This document shows, in pieces, positions 1 through 10,000 of a stretch of DNA of 64,000 bases. Each line of letters opens with the position of its first letter. The first letter of the stretch is position 1. Position numbers and translations under genes: made by a program. The DNA lies in NCBI RefSeq assembly GCF_000518785.1, contig NZ_JAEG01000010.1, forward strand, positions 1-64,000, in the 5' to 3' direction. The DNA is from Paenirhizobium selenitireducens ATCC BAA-1503. GTDB lineage: Bacteria > Pseudomonadota > Alphaproteobacteria > Rhizobiales > Rhizobiaceae. The notes beneath the pieces are model-generated. The model did not search any database and had not been told where the DNA came from. It saw nothing but the letters and a program-made list of their open reading frames with translations.

Positions 1-81
1 GGCAAGGCGAAGCGGGCAAGACCCCGCATGTTTCGCCTTGCCGTGCCGCGCATCCCGGACGGGACGCCACGCCTGGAGTAA
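1..81 (+). CDS. C-terminal end of an unidentified upstream gene (partial)
   Basis: The first 26 codons of the window are open in frame 1 and end at a TAA at 79-81, five bases before the carbonic anhydrase start. The ending (..AVPRIPDGTPRLE) is not recognisable. The close spacing, with the GGAG of the next gene lying inside the last codons, suggests an operon entering from the left. It could equally be a chance open stretch, since only 81 bases are visible. Confidence 0.35.
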   Translation, partial: GKAKRARPRMFRLAVPRIPDGTPRLE

Positions 82-85
82 CGCG

Positions 86-757
86 ATGCTTTCTGATCTC
101 TTCGACCACAATGTCCGCTGGGCGGCGGCAAGACGTACGGAAGACCCCAACTATTTCGACAGGCTGTCGGCCCTGCAGCGGCCGGAATATTTGTGGATCG
201 GCTGCTCCGACAGCCGGGTTCCCGCGAATGTCATCACCGGGCTCGAGCCGGGCGAGGTCTTCGTTCATCGCAATGTCGCAAACCTCGTCCACCGGGCCGA
301 TCTCAATCTGCTCTCGGTGCTCGAATTTGCCGTGGAGTCCCTTGAGGTAAAGCACATCATCGTTTGCGGGCACTATGGCTGTGGAGGCATCCGCGCGGCC
401 ATGGACGGGCATCGCCACGGCATCATCGATCACTGGCTGCAGCCGATCCGAGACGTGGCGGAAGCGAACTGCGCGGAGCTATCGAGGATTGACGAGACGG
501 AAGAGAAGCTGAATCGGCTCTGCGAACTGACGGTCGCCTCGCAGGTGGCCAGTCTGTCGCAGACACCGATCCTGCAATCAGCCTGGAAGCGGGGGCGTCC
601 GCTCACGATCCACGGCTGGATCTATGGTCTGAAGGATGGTCTGCTCCGCGACCTTAAATGCGATTGCGACAGAAGCGTCGCTGCGTTTCGATGCGACGAG
701 GCGAACGCGCCGCGCTTTGCGCGAGATGGAAAGGTGCCCCATGCCTGTCAATCCTAG
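86..757 (+). CDS. Beta-class carbonic anhydrase
   Basis: Interconverts CO2 and bicarbonate in the cytoplasm. The 223-residue protein has the beta-class zinc site: C40-S-D-S-R44 (Asp42/Arg44 dyad) and H96-Y-G-C99. Length and motif spacing fit the bacterial CynT/Can type. ATG 86 is preferred over an in-frame ATG at 38 because GGAG (75-78) lies seven bases upstream and the family normally begins close to this point. The 3' end overlaps moeA by 17 bases, so the enzyme is translationally tied to the molybdenum-cofactor genes. That is an unusual partnership, perhaps serving a CO2-forming molybdoenzyme such as formate dehydrogenase outside the window (inference). Confidence 0.93.
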   Translation: MLSDLFDHNVRWAAARRTEDPNYFDRLSALQRPEYLWIGCSDSRVPANVITGLEPGEVFVHRNVANLVHRADLNLLSVLEFAVESLEVKHIIVCGHYGCGGIRAAMDGHRHGIIDHWLQPIRDVAEANCAELSRIDETEEKLNRLCELTVASQVASLSQTPILQSAWKRGRPLTIHGWIYGLKDGLLRDLKCDCDRSVAAFRCDEANAPRFARDGKVPHACQS

Positions 758-2030
758 AGCCGCCTGCAACTGTGACGTTCAGCCGTCCGGCTCAGACCTG
801 ATGTCGGTGGAGAGGGCTATCGAAGTCGCGGTCGGCATGGCAAGGCCGATCATCGGGGCGCAAGAGGTCGCCCTCCGGTTCGCCCGAGGCCGGATACTCG
901 CGGCAGATCTGCACGCGCCACAGGCCATGCCGGCTTTCGACAATTCCGCCATGGACGGCTTCGCAGTGCGACTTCAGGATATTACGGGAACGGGGCCTTG
1001 GCGATTGCCGGTCGCAGGCACAATCGCGGCCGGCTCTGCCCTGGGGCTGGCCGGAGCTGTTGTCGGCGCGGCCTTGCGTATCTTCACCGGCGCGCCGGTT
1101 CCTGCTCTCTGTGATGCCGTGGTGATGCAGGAAAACTGCGACGATCAGGGCGAGCATGTATGGATTTTTAACCGCCCGGCGGTGGGCGAGAACATACGTC
1201 GCGCGGGCGAGGACATCGGCGCCGGCGCCCTTCTTGCAGGCCACGGCACGATTATCGAGGCGCGCCATATAGGGCTTCTCGCGGGCAACGGCCATGCTTC
1301 GGTCCAGGTAAGACGTCGACTGCGGATCGCAGTGCTGTCCACCGGCGATGAACTCGTCGATGGAGGCAAGGGCAGCGCAAGCATCCATGACGCCAATCGG
1401 CCCATGCTGCTTGCATTGTGCGAAGGGCTCGGTGCGGAGGTCACGGATCTCGGCATCTGTGCCGACGATCTCGGCGCCATGACCGGACTGCTGCGCGCGA
1501 ACGCGACGCAATATGACATGATCCTCACCTCGGGCGCAGCTTCGGTTGGAGGCCGGGACTTCGTTCGACCGGCCCTTCAGGCGGCCGGCGGATCGGTGGA
1601 AGCCTGCCGGGTGGCCCTGAAGCCGGGAAAGCCGGTCTTTTTCGGTCGACTCGGCGATGCCTTGCTGACCGGGCTGCCCGGCAATCCGCTGTCGGCCTAT
1701 ATGGGATTCCAGCTCTTTGTCGCCCGGCAGATCGCCGCGATGCTGGGCTTTTCGGGAGCGGAAATGTCAGTCGAGAAAGCGGTGGCCGGTTTCGGCTGGA
1801 AGCGGAAGGCAGGTCGCGCGGAATATCTGCCGGTGCGCATCGTCGCGCATGATGCTTCCGGCCGCCCGATCGTCGAGCGCCTCGGGCACGGCAGCTCCGC
1901 CTCGCTGATGCCGCTTTCCCAGGCCGACGGCGTCGCCGTTCTCGATGCGTCGTCAACCGAAGGCGCCTGCGGTACGCCCGTTTCCTGGTTCCCCTTTTGC
2001 AGGCGCAAATTCGCATGGAGGAGCATATGA
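741..2030 (+). CDS. moeA: Molybdopterin molybdenumtransferase MoeA
   Basis: Inserts molybdate into adenylylated molybdopterin, the last step of Mo-cofactor synthesis. The 429-residue protein shows the MoeA hallmarks in order: PAFDNSAMDGFA near the N-terminus, LSTGDELVDGG opening the MoCF-binding domain, SGAASVGGRDF, LKPGKPVFFG and LLTGLPGNPLSAYMG. ATG 741 follows a GGAAAGG ribosome site; an in-frame upstream start at 636 lies inside the carbonic anhydrase gene and is not needed. The stop overlaps the next start (ATGA, 2027-2030). The gene appears intact, unlike the mogA copy downstream whose product would supply its substrate. Confidence 0.95.
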   Translation: MPVNPRAACNCDVQPSGSDLMSVERAIEVAVGMARPIIGAQEVALRFARGRILAADLHAPQAMPAFDNSAMDGFAVRLQDITGTGPWRLPVAGTIAAGSALGLAGAVVGAALRIFTGAPVPALCDAVVMQENCDDQGEHVWIFNRPAVGENIRRAGEDIGAGALLAGHGTIIEARHIGLLAGNGHASVQVRRRLRIAVLSTGDELVDGGKGSASIHDANRPMLLALCEGLGAEVTDLGICADDLGAMTGLLRANATQYDMILTSGAASVGGRDFVRPALQAAGGSVEACRVALKPGKPVFFGRLGDALLTGLPGNPLSAYMGFQLFVARQIAAMLGFSGAEMSVEKAVAGFGWKRKAGRAEYLPVRIVAHDASGRPIVERLGHGSSASLMPLSQADGVAVLDASSTEGACGTPVSWFPFCRRKFAWRSI

Positions 2031-2575
2031 CCGATTTAGCGATACCGCTCCAGGCCGCCATTCGGGTCGAAAAGGACCGGCCGGTCGACGATATCTTCGG
2101 GGCGGTGGCCGAGCTGTTGCGGGCCGAAGGGCTGGTTGTCGCCGGCTTCCTTCAGTGGGAACGCACTGACGACGGCGCGTGCTGCGGCCGGATCGAGCTG
2201 GAGGATCTGGCCAGCGGTGAGCGGCACCAGATATCGCAGGCGCTCGGCCCGGGTGCGCGCGGTTGCCGGCTCGATCCGCAGGCCCTGGCAGACGTGGCCG
2301 AGCGCCTCCTGTCCGGTCTGGAGAACGATCCAGATCTCTTGATCCTCAACCGCTTCGGCAAAGGCGAGGCCGAGGGGGAAGGTTTTCGTGCCGTGATGGA
2401 GGAGGCCTGCGCACGGGACATTCCGGTGCTGATCGCGGTGCGGGAAAGCTATGTCGAGGCCTGGGAGCGGTTCGCGGGAGATCTCGGGCTCCTCCTTCCA
2501 CCCGACCTGGACGTGGTCGTCGACTGGGTCCGTCGGGCGGTTGCAGCGGCCGGGAGACTTCGCGATGCGGCATGA
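2027..2575 (+). CDS. DUF2478 family protein (molybdenum-associated)
   Basis: A 182-residue cytoplasmic protein matching the DUF2478 family by composition: an RPVDDIFGAVAELLRAEGLVVAGFLQ-like opening, a DPDLLILNRFGKGEAEGEGFR segment and an IPVLIAVRESYVEAW strand with a terminal hydrophobic helix. The family is often encoded beside molybdate-transport and cofactor genes; its biochemical role is not established. ATG 2027 overlaps the moeA stop and has a strong GGAGGAG just upstream, so it is preferred over in-frame starts at 1997 and 2015. The 3' end overlaps moaA by 11 bases. Confidence 0.78.
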   Translation: MTDLAIPLQAAIRVEKDRPVDDIFGAVAELLRAEGLVVAGFLQWERTDDGACCGRIELEDLASGERHQISQALGPGARGCRLDPQALADVAERLLSGLENDPDLLILNRFGKGEAEGEGFRAVMEEACARDIPVLIAVRESYVEAWERFAGDLGLLLPPDLDVVVDWVRRAVAAAGRLRDAA

Positions 2576-3602
2576 ACGGCATATCGCGACCGGCACGGGA
2601 GCAACACACTTCCCCCTGGTCGATCAGTTCGGCCGGCAGGTCACCTACCTTCGGCTTTCCGTGACGGATCGCTGCGATCTTCGCTGCACTTACTGCATGG
2701 CCGAACACATGACATTCCTGCCGCGCCAGGATGTCCTGTCCCTGGAGGAGCTATACCGGCTGGCTCGAGTCTTCATCCGCGGGGGCGTGCGCAAGATCCG
2801 GCTGACCGGCGGAGAGCCGCTGGTGCGCAAGAATATCCTTCAGCTGTTCAGTCTGCTCGCGCCGCACCTCGAAGGCGGCGAGCTCGATGAGGTGACGCTG
2901 ACCACCAACGGCACGCTGCTCTCGCGTTATGCCGAAGCCCTGTTTGCAACAGGTGTGCGCCGCGTCAACGTCTCGCTCGACAGTCTCGATGCCGGCAGAT
3001 ATGCACGGATAACCCGGTGGGGCCGGCTGGATTCGGTTCTGAAGGGTATCGACGCAGCGCTTTCCGCCGGTCTCAAGGTCAAACTCAACGCGGTTGCCAT
3101 GCGGGGTGACTTCGAAAGCGAAGTGGACGATCTCATCGGCTTCGCGCATGGGCGAGGCATGGACCTCACGTTGATCGAGGAGATGCCGCTTGGGCAGACG
3201 GGGCATGATCGCAGCCAGAGCTTCCTGCCCCTTGATCATCTGCGCCGGTCGATTGGCGGGCGGTGGACGCTTGTTCCGATCGATGATCGGACCGGAGGTC
3301 CGGCCCGCTATGTTCGCGTTGCCGAAACCGGCGGGCGGCTCGGCTTCATCACGCCGCTATCTTGCGATTTCTGCGCAAACTGCAATCGGGTGCGGGTGAG
3401 CTGTGCCGGCGATCTCTTCACCTGCATGGGGAGCGAGGGCACGGTCGGGCTTCGCCAGGCGTTGCGCGGCGAGGATCCGGAGGCAAACGTTGGTGGCCTG
3501 ATCCGGGATGCGCTTGGTCGCAAGCCGAAGGGACATTCGTTCGAAATTTCGCGTCAGGCCGTCAGCGGTATCGCGCGCCATATGTCTGTTCTAGGAGGCT
3601 AG
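2565..3602 (+). CDS. moaA: GTP 3',8-cyclase MoaA (radical SAM)
   Basis: Radical-SAM enzyme for the first step of molybdopterin synthesis, converting GTP to 3',8-cyclo-GTP. In the 345-residue protein the SAM cluster is C37-x3-C41-x2-C44 (DRCDLRCTYC). The C-terminal GTP-binding cluster uses C270, C273 and C287 (CDFCANCN..LFTC), and the protein ends in the Gly-Gly needed for activity. The TGGEP motif (RLTGGEPLVR) is present. ATG 2565 overlaps the DUF2478 gene; the longer in-frame extension from 2451 lies wholly within that gene. The last codons (GGAGGC TAG) also provide a ribosome site for mogA. Confidence 0.96.
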   Translation: MRHERHIATGTGATHFPLVDQFGRQVTYLRLSVTDRCDLRCTYCMAEHMTFLPRQDVLSLEELYRLARVFIRGGVRKIRLTGGEPLVRKNILQLFSLLAPHLEGGELDEVTLTTNGTLLSRYAEALFATGVRRVNVSLDSLDAGRYARITRWGRLDSVLKGIDAALSAGLKVKLNAVAMRGDFESEVDDLIGFAHGRGMDLTLIEEMPLGQTGHDRSQSFLPLDHLRRSIGGRWTLVPIDDRTGGPARYVRVAETGGRLGFITPLSCDFCANCNRVRVSCAGDLFTCMGSEGTVGLRQALRGEDPEANVGGLIRDALGRKPKGHSFEISRQAVSGIARHMSVLGG

Positions 3603-3604
3603 AA

Positions 3605-4124
3605 ATGCAGATTGCCATCGTTACCGTATCGGATCGCGCCAGTCGCGGAGGATATGAGGATCTGTCGGGTCCCTTGACCGAGACATGGCTGGCGCGCGCG
3701 ATAAAGTCGCCCCACAGGCTGACGAAGCGGATCATCCCCGATGGGTTTGTCTCCGTTCGCGATGAACGGATCGATCTCTGCGACCAGCATCGCTTCGACT
3801 TGATTTGACAACGGGAGGCACGGGCCCGGCAGCGCGTGACGAAACCCCGGAAGCCATGCGGGCCGTGCTGGTGAAGGAGCTACCGGGTTTCGGCGAACTA
3901 CTGCGTCGCCTCAGTCTGGATCAGACGCCGACTGCCATCCTGTCGCGGCGACGGCCGGAACAAGAGGGCATTCGCCTATCATCAATCTGCCGGGCAATCC
4001 GGCGTCGATCCGTGTGTGCCTCGATACAATATTCTCAGCTGTGCCTTACTGCCTCGATCTGATCGGCGCGGGGAAGATCGAGACCGATCCGAATATCATC
4101 AAGGCTCGCCGTCCGGCGCGATAG
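3605..4124 (+). pseudogene. mogA: Broken mogA (molybdopterin adenylyltransferase), two frameshifts
   Basis: An intact gene would adenylylate molybdopterin for MoeA. Reading starts well (MQIAIVTVSDRASRGGYEDLSGP) but stops at 3806-3808. MogA homology resumes one frame over as LTTGGTGPAARDETPEAM, then shifts again near 3947-3955 into a third frame reading HSPIINLPGNPASIRVCLD and ending at TAG 4122-4124. Both breaks look like single-base changes, and most of the family length (about 173 codons) is still recognisable. Either the gene died recently or the assembly has errors. A functional mogA elsewhere would be needed for this moeA/moaA set to work. Confidence 0.85.
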
Positions 4125-4382
4125 GGCATTTGTGGCCTTATGCGGTGTGGTTGGATGCCGGCCCCCAATTGTCGATGGTGGCCGGGAATCAGCGCCGCAG
4201 TAACAGGCCATCTCAACTTTGCGGGGCGCAGGGGTTCCATAAGCTATCTTATGCGATCTTTGCTAAGCGTGTGAAAATAATAAATAATATTGAGTCATCT
4301 TTCATATCTTAGGGTTGAGTGCTAGATTTTCCGCCAAGCGAGTTAAGCGAGAATACTCATGCTCCGGTTTCTTCACCGATGA
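4125..4382 (+). other. AT-richer gap after the molybdenum genes, no gene seen
   Basis: Stops interrupt all plus frames and no ribosome site precedes a usable start. Bases 4230-4320 are notably AT-rich (runs such as AAAATAATAAATAATATT) against a GC-rich background. This may mark a boundary between the molybdenum operon and the plasmid backbone. Confidence 0.5.
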
Positions 4383-4631
4383 CTCGGACACCGCCGGGCG
4401 ATACGGCGCAGGTGGCAGGCTGATGCGAAGCTGCTGGCTGGTCGAGATCCGGTCAGAACTTACTATGAGGCGCAACGACGGGCGTTCCGCAGTCGCTCCG
4501 AAGGCGACTTCCATGGGTATTGGCACTGGGCCAAGGTCGCCAGTGAAATCGCCCGTATAGAACCGCGTGCCGAGATGGACTTCGACATCCTCATGGTTTT
4601 GTCCGATCAGGAAGAACCGGGTCGCCGCTGA
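4383..4631 (+). pseudogene. Coding remnant without a start, unidentified
   Basis: Eighty-two open codons between a TGA at 4380 and a TGA at 4629 have protein-like composition (DPVRTYYEAQRRAFRS, then HGYWHWAKVASEIARIEPRA) but contain no ATG or GTG start near the 5' end. It reads like the tail of a small helical plasmid protein whose front was lost. The following stretch 4632-4907 has only a weak 39-codon GTG frame (4683-4802) and nothing recognisable. Chance coding is possible. Confidence 0.3.
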
Positions 4632-4907
4632 TCGATGCACTGGCGAAACAGATGCTCGGCAACAAATGCTGAGCTGTCTTCCGTGAACGATCTGTACCGA
4701 ATATTCAATCGCCGCCGAAGCAAACCAATTCCGCTCTTTATGGATGGTGTCCTGGACCAGGCCCGGATCTGCGTCGATCAACCCACTATCGGGGTCGGCT
4801 AGCAAGCTGCCGCCGCTTGTCTTCGCCTGCGCGGTGATCGCGACCTGTCCTGGTCCTTTGAGGAGCCATCGAGCGGGATCGGCCCGCTCCGGACGGAGGT
4901 TTCTCAC

Positions 4908-5084
4908 ATGGCACAGGATCTTGCACTCGCCCAAAGCCACGCATTTTCGCTTTCCCGCATCCTCATGGTTCCCGTCACCCTGTTCAAATCCGGCAACGAA
5001 TTCGGCGTCCTTCCGTCCGACGAACTCGATGACGAAGACGATCTTGAGATCGTGCATGAATATTTCCCGCGCGGGTCTCATTGA
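4908..5084 (+). CDS. Small acidic protein of 58 residues
   Basis: ATG 4908 follows a perfect GGAGG (4895-4899) at ideal spacing. The product has a hydrophobic stretch (SRILMVPVTLFKSG) followed by a strongly acidic tail (LPSDELDDEDDLEIVHEY). This composition and the ribosome site argue for a real gene, although no family is recognised with confidence. It lies 183 bases upstream of the Toprim gene. That gap holds GC-rich inverted repeats such as GGCCGCTTAGCGGCC. Confidence 0.6.
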   Translation: MAQDLALAQSHAFSLSRILMVPVTLFKSGNEFGVLPSDELDDEDDLEIVHEYFPRGSH

Positions 5085-5267
5085 GACCCGCATGTCCCTG
5101 CCGCTGGCGACCTGTCGGCCGCAAGGGAAGCTTCGCCGCAGCAGTATGCTGCAACTTTTGTCAGTTGCATGCTGCGCCCTTGCACCCTCCGCTCTTCGCG
5201 GCGGGGGAAGGTGGCCCGCAAATTGCGGGAAGGAAGAAGGGACGGCCGCTTAGCGGCCGAAGAAAAT

Positions 5268-6305
5268 ATGAAACGAGAAGAGTTAGAGGCGCTTCGCGCA
5301 AAGGTAAGTTGCGAGGCAGTGCTGGAGCAGGCCGGTTACGAAATCGATTTGAAGGAAAGCGCGCGACGCGCCGTCAAATACCGGCGTGGCGGCAACATCG
5401 TCATTGTCACGCATGACGGATGCGGCTGGTTCGATCCGCTCAGCGACGAGAAGGGCGATATCTTCAGCCTTGTCATGTTCCTGGATAGGATCCCATTCCC
5501 GCACGCAGCGGAAGCGGTCGCGTCACTTGTCGGGTTTAAATTGTCCCGGCCGGAATGGAGGTCCTCGTGGCCTTCAGTGCCGGTGAAAGACATTGGCGAC
5601 CTTTGGCGCAGCCGGCGCTCGCCTTCGCCCGGATCCGGTGCCTGGCGCTATCTGCGTTGGGCGCGCTGGATCCCGACCGCCATCGCCCGGCAGGCCATTC
5701 GAGAGGATGTGCTGCGGGAAGGACCCTTCGGCAGTATGTGGGCAGCCCATGTCGATAGCGAGGGTAGGGTCGTCGGCTGGGAGGAGCGTGGCCCCGACTG
5801 GCGTGGCTTTGCCACCGGGGGCTCGAAGGTTCTTTTCCGCTTGGGACCGAGCGATGCCTCTCGTCTCTGCGTCACCGAGGCCGCGATCGACGCGATGAGC
5901 CTTGCGGCACTCGAAGGTCCGCGCGAGCAAACTCTCTATCTCAGCACTGGCGGTGGGTGGTCTCCGGCGACAAATGCGGCGCTTGCCGAACTTGCTGTGC
6001 GGCCGGGACTGACACTGGTCGCGGCCACGGATGCCAATCCCCAGGGCGACGTCTATGCAGAACGATTGCGTGCGCTTGCCGAGGCGTACGGCTGTGACTG
6101 GCAGAGGCTACGTCCGCCGGCGGAGGATTGGAACGGGGTTCTCCAAAACAGGGAACGGGAAAAACGGGAAAGGAAGACCGAGAGGAACAATGAGGCCTGC
6201 CGCATGCGCGCCGGCCGCATCAAGGGAGGCTCCGCCCGGCATGCGCCGGCCCTTGACCCGGCCGGACACGAGGCCGGCAGCGCGAAAGGGGTCATGAAGG
6301 ACTGA
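5268..6305 (+). CDS. DUF3991/Toprim domain protein
   Basis: A 345-residue protein with an N-terminal DUF3991-like region and a C-terminal Toprim-type fold. Visible motifs are RLCVTEAAIDAMSLAAL, with the acidic residue of the Toprim strand, and TLVAATDANPQGD, with the DxN/D metal-site pattern. Such proteins on rhizobial plasmids are thought to be primase-like or nucleic-acid-processing factors; the activity is unproved. ATG 5268 is preferred over an in-frame start at 5169 because residues before it lack family character. The last 50 residues are Arg/Ala/Gly-rich and low complexity. It opens a plus-strand block of plasmid-specific genes. Confidence 0.82.
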   Translation: MKREELEALRAKVSCEAVLEQAGYEIDLKESARRAVKYRRGGNIVIVTHDGCGWFDPLSDEKGDIFSLVMFLDRIPFPHAAEAVASLVGFKLSRPEWRSSWPSVPVKDIGDLWRSRRSPSPGSGAWRYLRWARWIPTAIARQAIREDVLREGPFGSMWAAHVDSEGRVVGWEERGPDWRGFATGGSKVLFRLGPSDASRLCVTEAAIDAMSLAALEGPREQTLYLSTGGGWSPATNAALAELAVRPGLTLVAATDANPQGDVYAERLRALAEAYGCDWQRLRPPAEDWNGVLQNREREKRERKTERNNEACRMRAGRIKGGSARHAPALDPAGHEAGSAKGVMKD

Positions 6306-6370
6306 AGAGAATGGCGAGGTCGAAACGACTTGTGCTGCCTCCGGTCCAAACCCCCGAAAGGATCAAGCTG

Positions 6371-6976
6371 ATGACCTCGATAGCCCTTCCCCGCAAAATT
6401 TTCCAGGGCGTGGCCAAGCGCGCCGACATGTTCCGGATGTTCGACAGGCACGCCAAGCGCCCCGACCGCTTTGAAGGTGACCAGTCTGCCGTCTATGCCG
6501 GCGAATGGTTCGAGATCGACGAAACCTCCTACTCCACCATGCTCGACATTCTGCCGCCGCTCTGGATGCGCGGGCAGATCTTTGCGATGCGTGAGTTCAT
6601 GACCGGTTCAGTGACTTCGGTGTTTTACGCGATCCGGATCGATGAAGCCGTCCGTTATTTTCACACCTACTGCGACCTCTCGGACCCGAACTCTGTGGAG
6701 GCGATGCGGACCGCGATCGTTGACCGCGAAACGCGTCCGGTCCGGGCCATGAGCCGCGAAGAACGGCTTGAGCATATCTGGAGCACGACAACCGACGACT
6801 ATCGCGGCTATGCCGGTACCCGTTGGCCGACGCCGATGCAGGGCCATCGCACGGTGATGCTCTACGGTGGCCAGGAAGGCACTTTCCTGAAACTGCTCGA
6901 CACCCTGTCCGACGACGAAATCGCTGCCAAGCTGCCGGTGCATCTGCGCCACCTCCCCTCAGCCCTGGCCGCCTGA
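6371..6976 (+). CDS. DUF1419 family protein
   Basis: A 201-residue soluble protein resembling DUF1419, a family of unknown function found on rhizobial plasmids (FARMFDRHAKRP-like opening, GEWFEIDETSYSTMLDILPPLWMRG, a late GGQEGTFLKLLDTLSD). ATG 6371 has AAGGA eight bases upstream and is chosen over an in-frame ATG at 6311, whose only purine-rich stretch sits too close. It lies between the Toprim gene and the methyltransferase-helicase in the same direction. No catalytic motif is evident. Confidence 0.78.
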   Translation: MTSIALPRKIFQGVAKRADMFRMFDRHAKRPDRFEGDQSAVYAGEWFEIDETSYSTMLDILPPLWMRGQIFAMREFMTGSVTSVFYAIRIDEAVRYFHTYCDLSDPNSVEAMRTAIVDRETRPVRAMSREERLEHIWSTTTDDYRGYAGTRWPTPMQGHRTVMLYGGQEGTFLKLLDTLSDDEIAAKLPVHLRHLPSALAA

Positions 6977-7066
6977 GGCAGATCATCATTCGCAAATTCC
7001 GCGCCGAAAGCGGCCTTCTCCGTGGCCGAGCGATGGCGCACGCCCTCATTTTCAAGGAGCTTTCCC

Positions 7067-10000
7067 ATGAGCAACGATCCCTTCACGCTCGACATGTTCG
7101 GCTCGAGCGTGCTGTCCTCCGGCCTCGGGCTTGGCGTGACAGCGTTCGGCGGGTTCTCGCCTGATGCCGCCAATGACGACGATCCGGATCCCGTGCCGCC
7201 GGCGCCAGCACCCGCCCTCCCCGTCGCTGAAACGCCTGACCGTCGCGTGAGGCATCGGGCAAACTTCTACCTTGACGGCGACCGCGGGCTGGCCGCCTCC
7301 TGGAAGGACCGCGCCAGCGCCAATGTCGCGGCTATCCTTGTCGCCGATGGTATCGCCAGGCAAGACCGGCCGGCGACGGCCAAGGAACAGGCGCAACTGA
7401 TCTGCTTCACCGGCTTCGGCGCCGGCGAACTGGCCAACGGTATGTTCCGTCGGCCGGGCGAGGTCGATTTCCGCCAGGGCTGGGACGATATTGGTTCTTC
7501 GCTTGAGACCTCGGTTTGCGAGAGCGAATATGCGTCGCTTGCCCGCTGCACCCAATATGCACATTTCACGCCGGAGTTCATCATCAGGGCAATCTGGGCC
7601 GGGATCCAGAAGCTCGGCTGGCAAGGCGGCCGGGTGCTGGAACCTGGCATCGGCACGGGGCTGTTCCCGGCCCTGATGCCGGAGCCCTATCGCGACGCCG
7701 CCTATGTGACCGGGATCGAGCTCGATCCGGTTACCGCCCGCATCGTTGGCCTGCTTCAGCCGAAGGCGCGGATCGTCAATGGCGACTTCGCTCGGACCGA
7801 TCTGGCTCCGATCTACGATCTCGCTATCGGCAATCCGCCCTTTTCCGATCGCACCGTCCGCTCGGACCGCGCCTACCGGTCGCTTGGCCTTCGCCTGCAC
7901 GATTACTTTATCGCCCGATCGATCGATCTGCTGAAGCCCGGCGCGCTCGCCGCCTTCGTCACCTCGCATGGCACCATGGACAAGGCCGATACGACGGCAC
8001 GGGAGCATATCGCCAAATCCGCCGACCTGATCGCGGCAATCCGGCTCCCCGAAGGCAGCTTTCGCCGTGACGCCGGCACGGATGTCGTTGTCGACATCCT
8101 GTTCTTCCGCAAGCGCAAGGCTGGCGAGGCGGAGGGCGACCAGCTGTGGCTGGATGTCGATGAGATCAGGCCTGAGAGTGACGGCGAAGGTGCGATCCGC
8201 ATCAATCGCTGGTTTGGCCAGCATCCGGACTTCGTTCTCGGCACCCACGCGCTGACCTCGGGACCGTTCGGCGAGACCTATACATGCCGGCCCAGCGATG
8301 ACGAGGATCTCGACGCCGCACTCGTCGCTGCAATCGATCTATTGCCGGCCGATCTCTACGACGGCGAGCCGACGCCCATCGATATCGATCTGGAAGACGA
8401 GCTCGGCGAGATCGTCGACCTGCAGCCGAAGGGTGACTCCGTCCGCGAGGGCAGCTTCTTCCTCGATCGGTCAAAGGGTCTAATGCAGATGCTGGACGGA
8501 TCGGCCGTGCCGATCACCGTGCGCAAGGGCCGCTCGGGCCATGGGACGCCAGAAAAGCATGTCCGGATCATCACCAAGCTCGTCCCGATCCGCGATACCG
8601 TGCGTGAGGTCTTGAAAGCCCAGGAGACCGACCGGCCCTGGCGCGACCTTCAAGTCCGCTTGCGCATCGCTTGGTCGAGCTTCGTGCGGGACTTTGGTCC
8701 GATCAATCACACAGTTGTCTCTGTTCAAGAGGATATCGAGACCGGCGAGGCCAAGGAAACCCATCGCCAGCCGAACCTCGCACCGTTCCGCGACGATCCC
8801 GATTGCTGGCTGGTCGCCTCGATCGAGGACTACGATCTCGAGACCGACACGGCGAAGGCCGGCCCGATTTTTTCGGAACGGGTGATTGCTCCGCCGGCCT
8901 TACCGACGATTACCTCACCTGCGGATGCGCTTGCCGTCGTGCTGAATGAGCGCGGCCATGTCGACATTGACCATATCGCGGAGCTGCTGCATAGCGATGC
9001 TGCGGCGGCGGTCGACGAGCTGGGCGAGGCCATTTTCCGTGATCCTGCTGACGGATCGTGGAAGACAGCCGACGGATATCTCTCGGGGGCTGTCCGTACG
9101 AAGCTCGCAGCCGCGCAGGCCGCCGCAGAGCTCGACCCATCATATGAGCGTAATGTCCGCGCCTTGGCTGATGTGCAGCCGGCCGATCTGCGGCCCTCGG
9201 ATATCACCGCCCGGCTCGGCGCGCCGTGGATCCCGGCCGCCGATGTGGTTGCCTTCGTCAGGCAAAAGATGGAGGCGGAAATCCGCATCCATCATATGCC
9301 GGAGCTCGGATCCTGGACGGTGGATGCACGCCAGCTCGGCTACAGCGCCGCTGGCACGTCCGAATGGGGCACCAGCCGCCGCCACGCCGGCGACCTGCTC
9401 GCCGATGCGCTCAACAGCCGGGTTCCTCAGATCTTCGACGTCTTCAAGGATGCCGATGGTGAGCGGCGTGTGCTCAACGTCGTCGATACCGAAGCCGCGC
9501 GCGACAAGCTGCAGAGGATCAAGCAGGCGTTTCAGGACTGGGTATGGACCGATCCGGATCGCACCGACCGGCTGGCCCGCGACTACAACGACCGTTTCAA
9601 TAATATCGCGCCGCGAAAATTCGACGGTTCGCATCTAAAACTCCCCGGCGCCTCTGGCGCCTTTGTTCTTTATGGGCATCAGAAACGCGGGATCTGGCGG
9701 ATCATCGCCGATGGCTCGACCTATCTCGCTCACGCCGTAGGCGCCGGCAAGACGATGACCATGGCGGCAGCCATCATGGAGCAGCGCCGGCTTGGCCTGA
9801 TCGCCAAGGCGATGCTGGTCGTACCCGGCCATTGCCTGGCACAGGCGGCTCGCGAGTTTTTAGGCCTCTATCCGAATGCCCGCATTCTTGTCGCTGACGA
9901 GACCAACTTCACCAAGGACAAGCGCGCCCGGTTTCTGTCGCGTGCGGCGACTGCAACGTGGGATGCGATCATCATCACGCATTCGGCTTTCCGATTTATC

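Noticed and set aside
4302..5093. A 263-codon minus-strand open frame.
   Set aside because: No ribosome site and no family character. It opposes the well-supported 58-residue gene at 4908 and the remnant at 4383.
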